From Billgrantia aerodenitrificans (lineage in GTDB: Bacteria > Pseudomonadota > Gammaproteobacteria > Pseudomonadales > Halomonadaceae): a stretch of DNA of 64,000 nt. The translations under genes and the position numbers were made by a program. Numbering within the stretch: the first letter of the stretch is position 1; each line of letters begins with the position of its first letter. This document shows positions 41,124-49,712 of this stretch, piece by piece. The notes under the pieces are model-generated. The model was not told the DNA's origin, did no database searches, and worked only from the letters and a program-made list of their open reading frames with translations. The stretch lies in assembly GCF_021404405.1 (NCBI RefSeq), contig NZ_JABFTV010000012.1:1-64000 (forward strand), given 5' to 3'.

Positions 41124-41720
41124 ATGGACAAGTACGGCGTCGGCCAGGATCCCTACTGTTACGACGGTACCAACGTTTTCAGGAATCTCCTCGAGATTCG
41201 TGACGATGCAATCCTGCAGGAAGCCGAACGCGAGCTGACGACCATTGCTGCCGACGGGATTCCTTTCTCTCTCCCGCCCTACGATTTTGACTATCTCAAG
41301 TCGCTGCACAGGCAACTCTTCCGTGACCTTTATCCTTGGGCCGGCGAGATCCGTGCCATCGACATTTCCAAAGGCGATACGCGCTTTTGTCATTGCGACC
41401 GCATCGAGCCGGAAGCCAAAAAACTGTTCGCCCAGTTAGTACGCGCCGACTGGTACACAGGCCTTGAACGTGACGAATTGATAGTGGCCGCCGCCGAGTT
41501 CTACGGCGATCTCAATGTCCTGCACCCCTTTCGAGATGGCAACGGCAGGGCGCAGCGTATTCTCTTCGAGCACCTGATCATCAATTGCGGCTATGAGATT
41601 TCATGGGCTGGGCTGGATCGGGACGAGTGGATTCGAGCCAACATCGCGGCTTACTACTGCGATTACGACCCCATGGTCGCGGTTTTCAGGCAGTGTATCG
41701 GCGCGCCGCTTACCGAATGA
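41124..41720 (+). CDS. fic: Fic-domain AMP transferase toxin
   Basis: A 198-residue class I Fic protein. The active-site motif is complete, HPFRDGNGRAQR (His134 to Arg142), so AMP transfer to a target hydroxyl is likely. The flap precedes it (AIDISKGDTRFCHCDRIEP). It lies directly after yhfG. In the enteric fic-yhfG and in VbhT-VbhA systems the toxin AMPylates DNA gyrase and topoisomerase IV or similar targets and stops growth unless bound by the antitoxin. It is convergent with zapE, ten bases apart. Confidence 0.92.
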   Translation: MDKYGVGQDPYCYDGTNVFRNLLEIRDDAILQEAERELTTIAADGIPFSLPPYDFDYLKSLHRQLFRDLYPWAGEIRAIDISKGDTRFCHCDRIEPEAKKLFAQLVRADWYTGLERDELIVAAAEFYGDLNVLHPFRDGNGRAQRILFEHLIINCGYEISWAGLDRDEWIRANIAAYYCDYDPMVAVFRQCIGAPLTE

Positions 41721-41730
41721 CGAAGCCAGC

Positions 41731-42876
41731 TCAGTCGCTTGCAGGTAGCCCACCAAACCTCGCCAGCTGCATTTCCTGCAGCCGGCTGAGGGTGCGCCGG
41801 AAGGCGAAGGCCAGGTAGCCATCGGTGTAGAGTTCGTCCATGGCGACTTCGGCTTCGATGTGGAGCGGCACGCGGCGGTCGTAGCACTCGTCGACCAGGG
41901 CGATGAAGCGGCGCACGCCATCGTCGCGCCGGGACAGCGGAGGCAGCTCCCGCTCTCCGGCTTCGACACGCTCGGCGCCGTCCTCGGTGCCACGGGCGAT
42001 ACGCCTCGCGGCGGCGACATCGCTCAGCCGCGGCACTTCGCTGAGCAGCACATGGTCGAACTCGTCGGCCAGGGCGATAAAGTCGAGCGCGGCCAGCGGC
42101 TGCTCGCACAGCTCGGCATAGCGACACCACACCACTCGCCGACTGCGCCGCTCCACTGCGATGCGGCGGTGGCCCAGCTCGATGGGCTCACGGCTCGTCG
42201 GCAGCCCTTCGCTCAGGCGCGCGAAAACGCTGGTGAGGGCGCTCGGCCGGCCGGGCTCGGCCACCCAATAGCGCTGGCATGCCCGACCGGGGCGCAGGCG
42301 ATGATCGAAGCCGCCGTCCAGCTCCACCACCTCCAGGTAACGCTCGATGGCGGCAATGGCCGGCAGGAAGCGCTCGCGGTTGAAGCCGTCGGCATAGAGC
42401 TGGCTCGGCGCCTGGTTGGAGGTGCACACCAGCACCACGCCATGCTCGAAGATCGCCTGCAACAGGCGTCCGAGCAGCATGGCATCGGCGATGTCGCTGA
42501 CGAATAGCTCATCGAGGCAGAGCACGCGCACCTCGGCCGCCAGCTCCCGCGCCAGCGCGGAGAGAGGATCGGCGGTACCGCTGAGCTGGAACTGGCGCTG
42601 GTGCACCCAGCGCATGAAGTGATGGAAGTGCAGGCGCCGGGAAGGCACCCGCAGGTGGCGGTGGAAACCGTCCATCAGCCAGGTCTTGCCGCGCCCCACC
42701 GGTCCCCACAGGTAGACGCCGGCCACGGCCCTGCGCTGCTCCGCGGCACCCTCATCATGCAGCGTCTGGAAACAGGCATCGAGCCGTGCCGCAGCGCTCT
42801 GCTGGGCCGCGTCCGGCGCAAAACCTTGGCGTTCTACCGCCTCGCGATAGAGCGTCAGCGGCGAGGCGGCGGTCAT
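41731..42876 (-). CDS. zapE: Cell division ATPase ZapE (AFG1/LACE1 family)
   Basis: A 381-residue P-loop ATPase of the AFG1 family. Walker A is GPVGRGKTWLMD near residue 65, Walker B is VLCLDELFVSDIADA near 127, and the sensor region contains VLVCTSNQAPSQLYADGFNRERFLPAI, a family signature. In E. coli ZapE interacts with FtsZ and helps constriction under stress. ATG at 42876 is chosen because it overlaps the upstream GNAT stop as ATGA behind GGAGG, implying coupling; GTG at 42894 would add six residues. Confidence 0.93.
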   Translation of the reverse strand: MTAASPLTLYREAVERQGFAPDAAQQSAAARLDACFQTLHDEGAAEQRRAVAGVYLWGPVGRGKTWLMDGFHRHLRVPSRRLHFHHFMRWVHQRQFQLSGTADPLSALARELAAEVRVLCLDELFVSDIADAMLLGRLLQAIFEHGVVLVCTSNQAPSQLYADGFNRERFLPAIAAIERYLEVVELDGGFDHRLRPGRACQRYWVAEPGRPSALTSVFARLSEGLPTSREPIELGHRRIAVERRSRRVVWCRYAELCEQPLAALDFIALADEFDHVLLSEVPRLSDVAAARRIARGTEDGAERVEAGERELPPLSRRDDGVRRFIALVDECYDRRVPLHIEAEVAMDELYTDGYLAFAFRRTLSRLQEMQLARFGGLPASD

Positions 42877-43346
42877 GCCTCCAACTGGCGCCACATGATG
42901 GTGACCGCTTCGCCCCGGTAGTTCAGCTCCTCAAGGTCCTGCCAGCCTAGGCGGCGATAGAGCCCCTGTTGATCGGGGGTATAGAGGTAGAACTGGCTGA
43001 AACCGCTGTCCACGGCTTCCTCCTCGACGCGGCGAATCAGCCGGGCGGCGATGCCCTGCCCACGCCACTCCGGCAGCACGAACACCGAGGCCAGCCAGGG
43101 GGTGAGGTCGGGCCGGCTGTCCATGTCCTCGGCCAACAGGGCCGCCGTACCTACCGGCCGATTGCCGTGCATGGCCACGAACACCGAGGGCACGCCGCCT
43201 TCCCCGCACTCGCGACGAAAGGCCTCGCGGTAGGAGTCGGCGGTGCTACCCGGATGCAAGTGGCCCCATTCGGCGAAGGTCCAGCTTGCCACCGTATCAA
43301 CGTGGTCCGACTCGGGGATCAAACGGACGAGGGTGATGTCGCGCAT
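42873..43346 (-). CDS. GNAT-family N-acetyltransferase
   Basis: A 157-residue single-domain GNAT. The acetyl-CoA loop region reads VFVLPEWRGQGIAARLIRRVEEEAVDSG, with the R/Q-x-x-G-x-G/A turn, and the fold closes with FYLYTPDQQGLYRRLGWQDLE. The start at 43346 has AAGGA about eight bases upstream; an ATG at 43364 has none. The substrate is unknown. It lies 37 bases after astB and overlaps zapE by four bases, so it may be transcribed with the arginine operon. Confidence 0.85.
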   Translation of the reverse strand: MRDITLVRLIPESDHVDTVASWTFAEWGHLHPGSTADSYREAFRRECGEGGVPSVFVAMHGNRPVGTAALLAEDMDSRPDLTPWLASVFVLPEWRGQGIAARLIRRVEEEAVDSGFSQFYLYTPDQQGLYRRLGWQDLEELNYRGEAVTIMWRQLEA

Positions 43347-43383
43347 GCCGATTTCCTTATCCATTGCAAAAGCACAGGTCTGG

Positions 43384-44751
43384 CTAACCCAGTTGGAAGG
43401 GATAGACCGATCCAATTTGCAGGATGCGGGTCAGCTCGTCCAGTGCAGTGAGGGTCTCGTCGGCCAGCTGCGGGTCGGCCAGGTCGTCCGGGGCCAGGCG
43501 GTCGCGGTAGTGACGCCCGACCCAGGCGGTGAGTTCGCCATAGAGATCATCGCTGAGCAGCACGCGGCCGGTCAGCGCGGCGCGCTCCTCGGCGGAGAGC
43601 ACCACCCGCAAGCGCAGGCAGGCGGGACCGCCGCCGTTGCGCATGCTCTGCTTGACGTCCTTGACGATCACTTCACCGATGGGATTGTGGCCGGCCAGCA
43701 GCAGGTCCTGGATGGTGCGCCACACCGCCTCGCGCTCCTGGCACTCGCCGGGCACCACCAGGGTCATGCTGCCGTCGGGGTTGCTCAGCAGCTGCGAATT
43801 GAACAGGTAGGAGGCCACGGCGTCCTCCATGCTCACCGCCTCGCTGGGCACGCGCACCGGGATCAGGGGCGTGGTCATCTTGGCGCGTAGCTCATCGAGC
43901 GTGGCCTGCTCGTCGAGGAAGGCCATCTCGTGGTAGAGCAGCACCGGCCCGTTGCCCACCGCGATCACGTCGTTGTGGAACACGCCGGCATCGATGGCCT
44001 CGGGGTGCTGCTGGGCGAATACCGTCTGCGCCGCGGCCAGACCATGCTGACGCGCCACCGCCTGGCTCGCTTCCAATGTTTGGCGCGCGGGGAAGCGCTT
44101 GGGCTCGCGACTTTCACCAGACCCGCCACCGAAGGATTGGCGGCCGTAGACGTAGAGGTGAACGCCGGCCTCGCCGTGTTCGCCGCACAGCCGCGTATGG
44201 TTGGCCGCGCCCTCGTCGGAGAAGGCTGGTGTGGCGGGCAGCGCCGGGTGATGGGCGAAGTGCGCCTCGTGGCGGAAGATCGCCGCCAGCACGCGGCCGG
44301 TGGTCTCCGGCTCCAGATAGCGATGGAAGCTCGACTGCAGGTTGGCCGGGGTGAAGTGTACGCGGCCGTCCGCGGCATCGCGGCTCGGGGTCACCGTGGC
44401 GGCGTTGGCCGTCCACATGCTCGAGGCCGAGCACACCGCGCGCAGCACCTGGGGCGCCTCCTTGGCCGCCCGCGCCAGCACCTCGCGATTGCTGCCGGTG
44501 AAGCCGAGCGAGCGCAGCGCGCCGAGGTCGGGGCGCTGCTGGGGCGGCAGCACGCCCTGGGCGTAGCCGGCGTCCATCAGCGCCTTCATCTTGGCCAGGC
44601 CCTGCAGCGCCGCCTCGCGTGGGTTGGAGACCAACCCGCCGTGGCGCATCGAGGCCACGTTGCCGTGGGCCAGCCCCGAGTAGTTGTGGGTGGGCCCCAC
44701 CAGGCCGTCGAAGTTGACTTCCCGGTAGTCGGCGTTCGTCGTTTGGCTCAT
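43384..44751 (-). CDS. astB: N-succinylarginine dihydrolase
   Basis: A 455-residue AstB that turns N2-succinylarginine into N2-succinylornithine, CO2 and two ammonia in the arginine succinyltransferase pathway. The start EVNFDGLVGPTHNYSGLA and the NHTRLCGEHGE and NPREAALQGLAKMKAL segments match the family. The catalytic Cys of this amidinotransferase-fold enzyme is in RNGGGPACLRLRV (Cys378 here). The length is close to E. coli AstB (447). It overlaps astD by four bases (ATGA). Confidence 0.96.
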   Translation of the reverse strand: MSQTTNADYREVNFDGLVGPTHNYSGLAHGNVASMRHGGLVSNPREAALQGLAKMKALMDAGYAQGVLPPQQRPDLGALRSLGFTGSNREVLARAAKEAPQVLRAVCSASSMWTANAATVTPSRDAADGRVHFTPANLQSSFHRYLEPETTGRVLAAIFRHEAHFAHHPALPATPAFSDEGAANHTRLCGEHGEAGVHLYVYGRQSFGGGSGESREPKRFPARQTLEASQAVARQHGLAAAQTVFAQQHPEAIDAGVFHNDVIAVGNGPVLLYHEMAFLDEQATLDELRAKMTTPLIPVRVPSEAVSMEDAVASYLFNSQLLSNPDGSMTLVVPGECQEREAVWRTIQDLLLAGHNPIGEVIVKDVKQSMRNGGGPACLRLRVVLSAEERAALTGRVLLSDDLYGELTAWVGRHYRDRLAPDDLADPQLADETLTALDELTRILQIGSVYPFQLG

Positions 44752-46217
44752 AACACCACTCCGGGCGGCAGGTTGTCGGGCAGGGTCAGGGTCTCGGCTT
44801 CCATGGAAGCCACCGGGTAGGCGCAGTAGTCCGCCGCATAATAGGCACTGGGGCGATGGTTGCCGCTGATGCCCACGCCGCCGAAGGGCGCGTCGCCGGA
44901 GGCGCCGGTGGTCTGGCGGTTCCAGTTGACGATGCCGGCGCGAATGCGCAGCAGGAAGTCGTCCCAGTCGGCGCGCTCACCGCCGATCAGACCGGCGGCC
45001 AGGCCGTAGCGGGTATCGTTGGCCAGGCGCAGGGCCTCGTCCCAGTCGCGATAGCGGTAGACCTTGAGCAGCGGGCCGAAGTGCTCCTCGTCAGGCACGT
45101 CGAGCCCGGTGACGTCGATCAGCGCCGGTGACAGCAAACTGGTGCCCTCCTCCAGGCACTCCATGCGCGCCAGCACCACACCCCCCAGTGTTTCCAACTC
45201 GTCCTGGGCCTTGAGCAGCCCCTGGGCCGCCTCCTGGCTGACCAGGCCGCCGTAGAACGGCGCCGGCTCCTCGAACTGCCCCGCCACCCGCAGACGGGCG
45301 ATGGCGTCGACCAGAGCGTCAAGCAGGTGATCGCCGATCTGCCCCTCGGGCACGATCAGGCGCCGCGCGCAGGTGCAGCGCTGGCCGCCGGAGAGGAACG
45401 CCGACTGCAGGATGGTCAACACCGTGGCGTCCTGGTCGTGGACGTCCTTGACCACCAGCGGATTGTTGCCACCGAGCTCCAGCGCCAGGATCTTCTCCAT
45501 CTGGTCGGCGAACTGGCGGTTGAGCAGGCCGCCCACGCGAGCGCTGCCGGTGAACAGCAGGCCGTCGATGCCCGGGTGCGAGGAGAGCGCCTGCCCCACC
45601 GGGGCGGCGCCCTGCACCAGGTTGATTACCCCGGCTGGCAGACCCGCTTCCTGCCAGCACTGCAGGGTCAGATCGGCGGTCAGCGGAGTCTGCTCGCTGG
45701 GCTTGAACACCACGGTGTTGCCGGCCAGCAGCGCCGGCACCATGTGGCCGTTGGGCAGGTGGCCGGGGAAGTTGTAGGGGCCGAACACGGCCATCACGCC
45801 GTGGGGGCGATGGCGCAGCACGGCGGTGGTGTCGCCGACGTCGCGGCTTCGCTCGCCGGTGCGCTCCTGATAGGCGCGCGCGGAAATCGCCACCTTGCCG
45901 ATCATGGCGCCCACTTCGGTACGCGCCTCCCACAGCGGCTTGCCGGTCTCGCCGGCGATGGCCCGGGCCAGATCCTCGCGGTGGGTCTCGAGCACCTCAC
46001 GGAAGCGTTCCACCACACTCAAGCGCTCGGCAAAGCCCAGCCGGGCCCAGCCCGAGAAGGCGCCGCGGGCGGCTTCCACCGCTGCCGCCACCTGGCTATC
46101 GCTGGCCGCCGCACCCTGCCACAGGGTCTCGCCGGAGACCGGATCGCGCTTGGTGAAGCCAATGGCATCGCCCGGCTGCCAGCGCCCGCCGATCATCAGC
46201 TGTTGCATTGCGTTCAT
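44748..46217 (-). CDS. astD: Succinylglutamate semialdehyde dehydrogenase
   Basis: A 489-residue NAD-dependent aldehyde dehydrogenase that oxidises N-succinylglutamate semialdehyde to N-succinylglutamate. ALDH marks include PYNFPGHLPNGHMVPALLAGNTVVFKPSE, the FTGSARVG cofactor turn, the general base in LELGGNNPLVV and the catalytic Cys in SGGQRCTCARRL. It overlaps aruG and astB by four bases each. Confidence 0.96.
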   Translation of the reverse strand: MNAMQQLMIGGRWQPGDAIGFTKRDPVSGETLWQGAAASDSQVAAAVEAARGAFSGWARLGFAERLSVVERFREVLETHREDLARAIAGETGKPLWEARTEVGAMIGKVAISARAYQERTGERSRDVGDTTAVLRHRPHGVMAVFGPYNFPGHLPNGHMVPALLAGNTVVFKPSEQTPLTADLTLQCWQEAGLPAGVINLVQGAAPVGQALSSHPGIDGLLFTGSARVGGLLNRQFADQMEKILALELGGNNPLVVKDVHDQDATVLTILQSAFLSGGQRCTCARRLIVPEGQIGDHLLDALVDAIARLRVAGQFEEPAPFYGGLVSQEAAQGLLKAQDELETLGGVVLARMECLEEGTSLLSPALIDVTGLDVPDEEHFGPLLKVYRYRDWDEALRLANDTRYGLAAGLIGGERADWDDFLLRIRAGIVNWNRQTTGASGDAPFGGVGISGNHRPSAYYAADYCAYPVASMEAETLTLPDNLPPGVVL

Positions 46218-47260
46218 GATGTCTCCTCGGTATCCAGGACGCGCAGGGAGTCGCCGGCCGACACGCCCAGCCGCTGCGCCTCCGCCTCGTTCAGGGTGAG
46301 GGTGCCCTCCTCATCGGGAGCACAGGCCACCCAGGCGGCGCGGAAGTCGGCCATGGTCGTGCTGGCTGCCAGCCAGCGTGGCCGGGCGGGGGGCGTGTCG
46401 CTGCCGCTGCGGATCTCCACCCGGCAGCAGCGCGACTTGCGCACCGCGCGTACGTCGTCGATATAGGCTTCCACCGTCGGTCCACCGTCGAAGATGTCGA
46501 TGTAGCCCTCCCAACGCAGGCCTTCCTTCTTGAGCATGGCCAGCGCCGGGCGGGTGTCGTGATGCACCTGGCCGATGCAGGCTCGCGCCTCGTCGGAGAG
46601 AAACGGCGTGTAGATCGGGAACTTGGGCATCAGCTCGCCGATGAAGCTCTTCTGCCCCAGCCCGGTGAGGCGGTCGGCCTCGTCGAAGTCTAAGGGGAAG
46701 AAGTGGCTGCCCAGGCACTCCCAGAACGGGCTCTTGCCGCGCTCGTCGAACACCCCGCGCATCTCCGCCAGCACCTTGTCGGGGAACTGGTCGCGGAACT
46801 CGGCCATGAACAACCAGCGCACCATCGACAGCAGCGCGCCGTTGCGCTGATGCTGACGCTCCTTGCCACGGAAGCCAGGGCGCAGGAACAGCGAGGCCAC
46901 CTCGGCATCGCCGGTGTGGTCGGAGCTGAGGAACAGGGTGTCGATGGTACGGTGCAGGTCGAGCTGCACCGAGGAGTGGGCCAACGTACCCAGGCGGTAG
47001 TGATAGAACGGCACCTCGCGACCCACCTGACCCTCGATGGCGCAGCAGCCCGCCAGCTCGCCGCTCTCCTCGTCTTCCAGCACGAAGAAATAGTTGCGCC
47101 GGTCGGCCGGAGTGCGCTGCTCGAAGGCGGCCACTGCGGCGGCGATCTTGGCCGCCAGGAACTCGCGGTTGTCGGGCAGCGAGGTGAAGCCGACCCCGGT
47201 CTCGCGGGCGATCTTCTGCAGTTCGTCCAGGTCGCCCTCGGCAATCGGTCGAATACGCAT
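46214..47260 (-). CDS. aruG: Arginine/ornithine succinyltransferase subunit (AruG/AstA)
   Basis: A 348-residue arginine N-succinyltransferase. It begins RIRPIAEGDLDELQKIARETGVGFTSLP and contains SSVQLDLHRTIDTLFLSSDHTGDAEVASLFLRP and KSPFWECLGSHFF, all hallmarks of AstA. The ATG at 47260 is preferred over GTG at 47263 and follows GGGAG. It is one of two related tandem genes, as in the AruFG heterodimer of Pseudomonas, rather than a single astA. It overlaps its neighbours by one and four bases. Confidence 0.94.
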   Translation of the reverse strand: MRIRPIAEGDLDELQKIARETGVGFTSLPDNREFLAAKIAAAVAAFEQRTPADRRNYFFVLEDEESGELAGCCAIEGQVGREVPFYHYRLGTLAHSSVQLDLHRTIDTLFLSSDHTGDAEVASLFLRPGFRGKERQHQRNGALLSMVRWLFMAEFRDQFPDKVLAEMRGVFDERGKSPFWECLGSHFFPLDFDEADRLTGLGQKSFIGELMPKFPIYTPFLSDEARACIGQVHHDTRPALAMLKKEGLRWEGYIDIFDGGPTVEAYIDDVRAVRKSRCCRVEIRSGSDTPPARPRWLAASTTMADFRAAWVACAPDEEGTLTLNEAEAQRLGVSAGDSLRVLDTEETS

Positions 47261-48333
47261 CACAGCTCCCCCTCGTCGAAGCCCGCTTCCTCTTCGCCGT
47301 TGGACGGCATCGTCAGCGGCGCGGCCAGCACCGCTCGCCCCTCCTCCACACCGAGCAGCTCGGCATGCTCCGGCGAGAGCATCAGCTGACCGGTGGGCGA
47401 CAGCGCATAGCGCGCCACCACGCAGCGGAAGTCGGCCAGGCGCTGGTTAGCGACCATCGCCGGCTCGGCGTCCGGCAGGGCGTGGGCCGGGCGTACCCGT
47501 ACCGGGTGCCAGGCGGCACGGCGGAAGGTGTGCAGGCGATTGCGCTCGCCCTTGATCACCGGGCCGGCGTCGAACAGGTCGACGTGGCGCGAGCGCATGA
47601 AACCCTCGGCCAGCATCTCGGCCATGGCCGCCTCATGGGCGGGGTGCTCGCGACCGATGGCGGCCCTCGCCTGGGGCGTGAGCAGTGCCAGATAGAGCGG
47701 GAACTGCGGCATCACCTCGGCGATGAAGCTCTTCGAGCGCACCCCGGCGAGGTAGTTGATGTCGTGGTAGTCGCGCACGAAGAAGTGGCGCCCCACGCTG
47801 TTCCAGAACGGCGATTCGCCCTGCTCGTCGAGATAGCCCGGAAAGGCCATCGCCAGAACCTCGGCGAAACGCTCCGGGTACTGGGCGATGAACATCAGCC
47901 GCGCTCGGCGCAGCAGGCTCTCGGCGCTGGTGCCGCGATAGCGCGGATCCAGCGACAACGCGCACAGCTGAGTGGTCTCGGACACCTCATGAGAGAGCGA
48001 GAGGGTCTGCACCTCGCGACGCACGTTGAGCTGCTGCGAGGCGTGGATCAGGGTTTCCTGGCGATAGGTGTAGTAGGCCTCCCGCGCGCCGGCCTCGGCG
48101 CGCAGGGTGGCGGTTCCTACGACCTCGTCGCGTTCGAGATCCTCGAGCACGAAGGTGTAATGTTCGTCGCCGGGAAAGTCTACCTCGCGACCGAACGACT
48201 GCCGCGAGCGGGCGATGCGCTCCTCGAGGCGGTCGCGATGGGCCGGCAGGTTGGTCAGGCTCGGCGTGGCCAAGCCCGCCAGCCGCTCCAGGGCCGGCAG
48301 GTCGGCCGGCCGAACGGGGCGTACGACCATCAT
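47260..48333 (-). CDS. aruF: Arginine/ornithine succinyltransferase alpha subunit (AruF)
   Basis: A 357-residue homologue of AruG: VVRPVRPADLPALERLAGLATPSLTNLP, SQQLNVRREVQTLSLSHEV and ESPFWNSVGRHFFVRDYHDINYLAG. In Pseudomonas AruF and AruG form the heteromeric enzyme that succinylates arginine and ornithine with succinyl-CoA. The start is ATG 48333 with AGGAGA about eight bases upstream; the second ATG follows at once. The frame stays open further back without a binding site. Confidence 0.93.
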   Translation of the reverse strand: MMVVRPVRPADLPALERLAGLATPSLTNLPAHRDRLEERIARSRQSFGREVDFPGDEHYTFVLEDLERDEVVGTATLRAEAGAREAYYTYRQETLIHASQQLNVRREVQTLSLSHEVSETTQLCALSLDPRYRGTSAESLLRRARLMFIAQYPERFAEVLAMAFPGYLDEQGESPFWNSVGRHFFVRDYHDINYLAGVRSKSFIAEVMPQFPLYLALLTPQARAAIGREHPAHEAAMAEMLAEGFMRSRHVDLFDAGPVIKGERNRLHTFRRAAWHPVRVRPAHALPDAEPAMVANQRLADFRCVVARYALSPTGQLMLSPEHAELLGVEEGRAVLAAPLTMPSNGEEEAGFDEGEL

Positions 48334-48383
48334 GGCGGGATCTCCTGGTCGATTGGCGGTGTCGCGCATGGCTCGGCCAGCCT

Positions 48384-49598
48384 TCACCCGGCCGCCACCA
48401 GCCGCTCGATGGCACGCTCCAGCCGCGCCATGCCCTCGGCGATGTCGGCCTCGGGGATCACCAGCGACGGCGCCATGCGCAGCACGTTGGGGCCGGCGAT
48501 CAGCGCCATCAGCCCCTCTTCGATGGCCAGCGGCAGGATGTCCTTGGCCCGGTCCTGATACGCCGGCGTCATCTCGGCGCCGATCAACAGCCCCATGCCG
48601 CGGATCTCCTTGAACACCCCGTGCTTGCGGTTGATCGCCTCGAGATGCTCGCGAAACAGGTCATGCCGCTGCTTGACGCCGCCGAGCACTTCCGGCGTGT
48701 CGATGTGCTCCACCGCGGCCAGAGCCACGGCCGAAGCCAGGGCGTTGCCGCCGTAAGTGGAGCCGTGGGTGCCGATGGCCAGTGCCGGGGCGACCCGGTC
48801 GGTGGTGAGCATGGCGCCGATGGGGAAGCCGCCGCCCAGGGCCTTGGCACTGGTGAGGATGTCCGGCTCGATGCCGTACTCCATGTAGGCGTAGAGCGAG
48901 CCGGTACGGCCCACGCCGGTCTGCACCTCATCGAAGATCAGCAGCGCATCGTGGGCGTCGCACAGATCGCGCAGGCCCTGCAGGAACTCTTGGGTGGCCG
49001 GCGTAATGCCGCCCTCGCCCTGCATCGGCTCGACCATCACCGCACAGGTGTCGTCGTTGATCAGGTCGCGAACGCTGTCGAGATTGTTGAACTCGCCGTG
49101 GACGATGCCGCCCGGCACCGGACCGAAGCCCTGGGAGTACTTGGGCTGACCGCCGACGCTGACGGTGAAGAAGGTGCGGCCGTGGAACGACTGGTAGAAC
49201 GAGACGATGCGGTGCTTGTGCTCGCCGAAGTTGTCATGCGCCCAGCGCCGCGCCAGCTTCAGCGCCGCCTCGTTGGCCTCGCCGCCGGAGGAGCAGAAGT
49301 AGGCCTTGTCGGCGAAGGTGCGCTCCACCAGGGTCTTGGCCAACTTGAGCGAGGGCTCGTTGGTATAGACGTTGGAGAGATGCCACAGCTTGTTGCCCTG
49401 CTCGGTGAGGGCCTTGACCAACACCGGATGGCAGTGGCCCAGGGAGTTCACGGCGATGCCGCCGGCGAAATCGATGTATTCGCGCCCCTCCTGATCCCAC
49501 AGTCGGCTACCCTCGCCGCGCACCGGAATGACCTTCTGAGGGGAGTAGTTGGGCACCATGTACTGGTCGAAGTCGGCGCGGGTCGGGGTATGGCTCAT
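48384..49598 (-). CDS. astC: Succinylornithine/acetylornithine aminotransferase
   Basis: A 404-residue class III PLP aminotransferase. The PLP lysine is in TSAKALGGGFPIGAM, with SSGGEANEAALKLAR and FDEVQTGVGRTG upstream. It begins MSHTPTRADFDQYMVPNYSPQ, as in AstC/ArgD/AruC. As first gene of this operon it should convert succinylornithine to succinylglutamate semialdehyde, though AstC-type enzymes also act in arginine synthesis. The ATG at 49598 has GGAGA six bases before it; an ATG at 49610 has a poorer site. Confidence 0.95.
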   Translation of the reverse strand: MSHTPTRADFDQYMVPNYSPQKVIPVRGEGSRLWDQEGREYIDFAGGIAVNSLGHCHPVLVKALTEQGNKLWHLSNVYTNEPSLKLAKTLVERTFADKAYFCSSGGEANEAALKLARRWAHDNFGEHKHRIVSFYQSFHGRTFFTVSVGGQPKYSQGFGPVPGGIVHGEFNNLDSVRDLINDDTCAVMVEPMQGEGGITPATQEFLQGLRDLCDAHDALLIFDEVQTGVGRTGSLYAYMEYGIEPDILTSAKALGGGFPIGAMLTTDRVAPALAIGTHGSTYGGNALASAVALAAVEHIDTPEVLGGVKQRHDLFREHLEAINRKHGVFKEIRGMGLLIGAEMTPAYQDRAKDILPLAIEEGLMALIAGPNVLRMAPSLVIPEADIAEGMARLERAIERLVAAG

Positions 49599-49712
49599 CT
49601 CGGTCTCCATTCCTGCAAAAAGAGTGATAGCAACGCAGCGATGTCATCCGAGTATAAGGAGCGACGCGCCGGCCGGCTTTCAGCAATGGGACCGCGACTT
49701 GTAGATAAAGAC

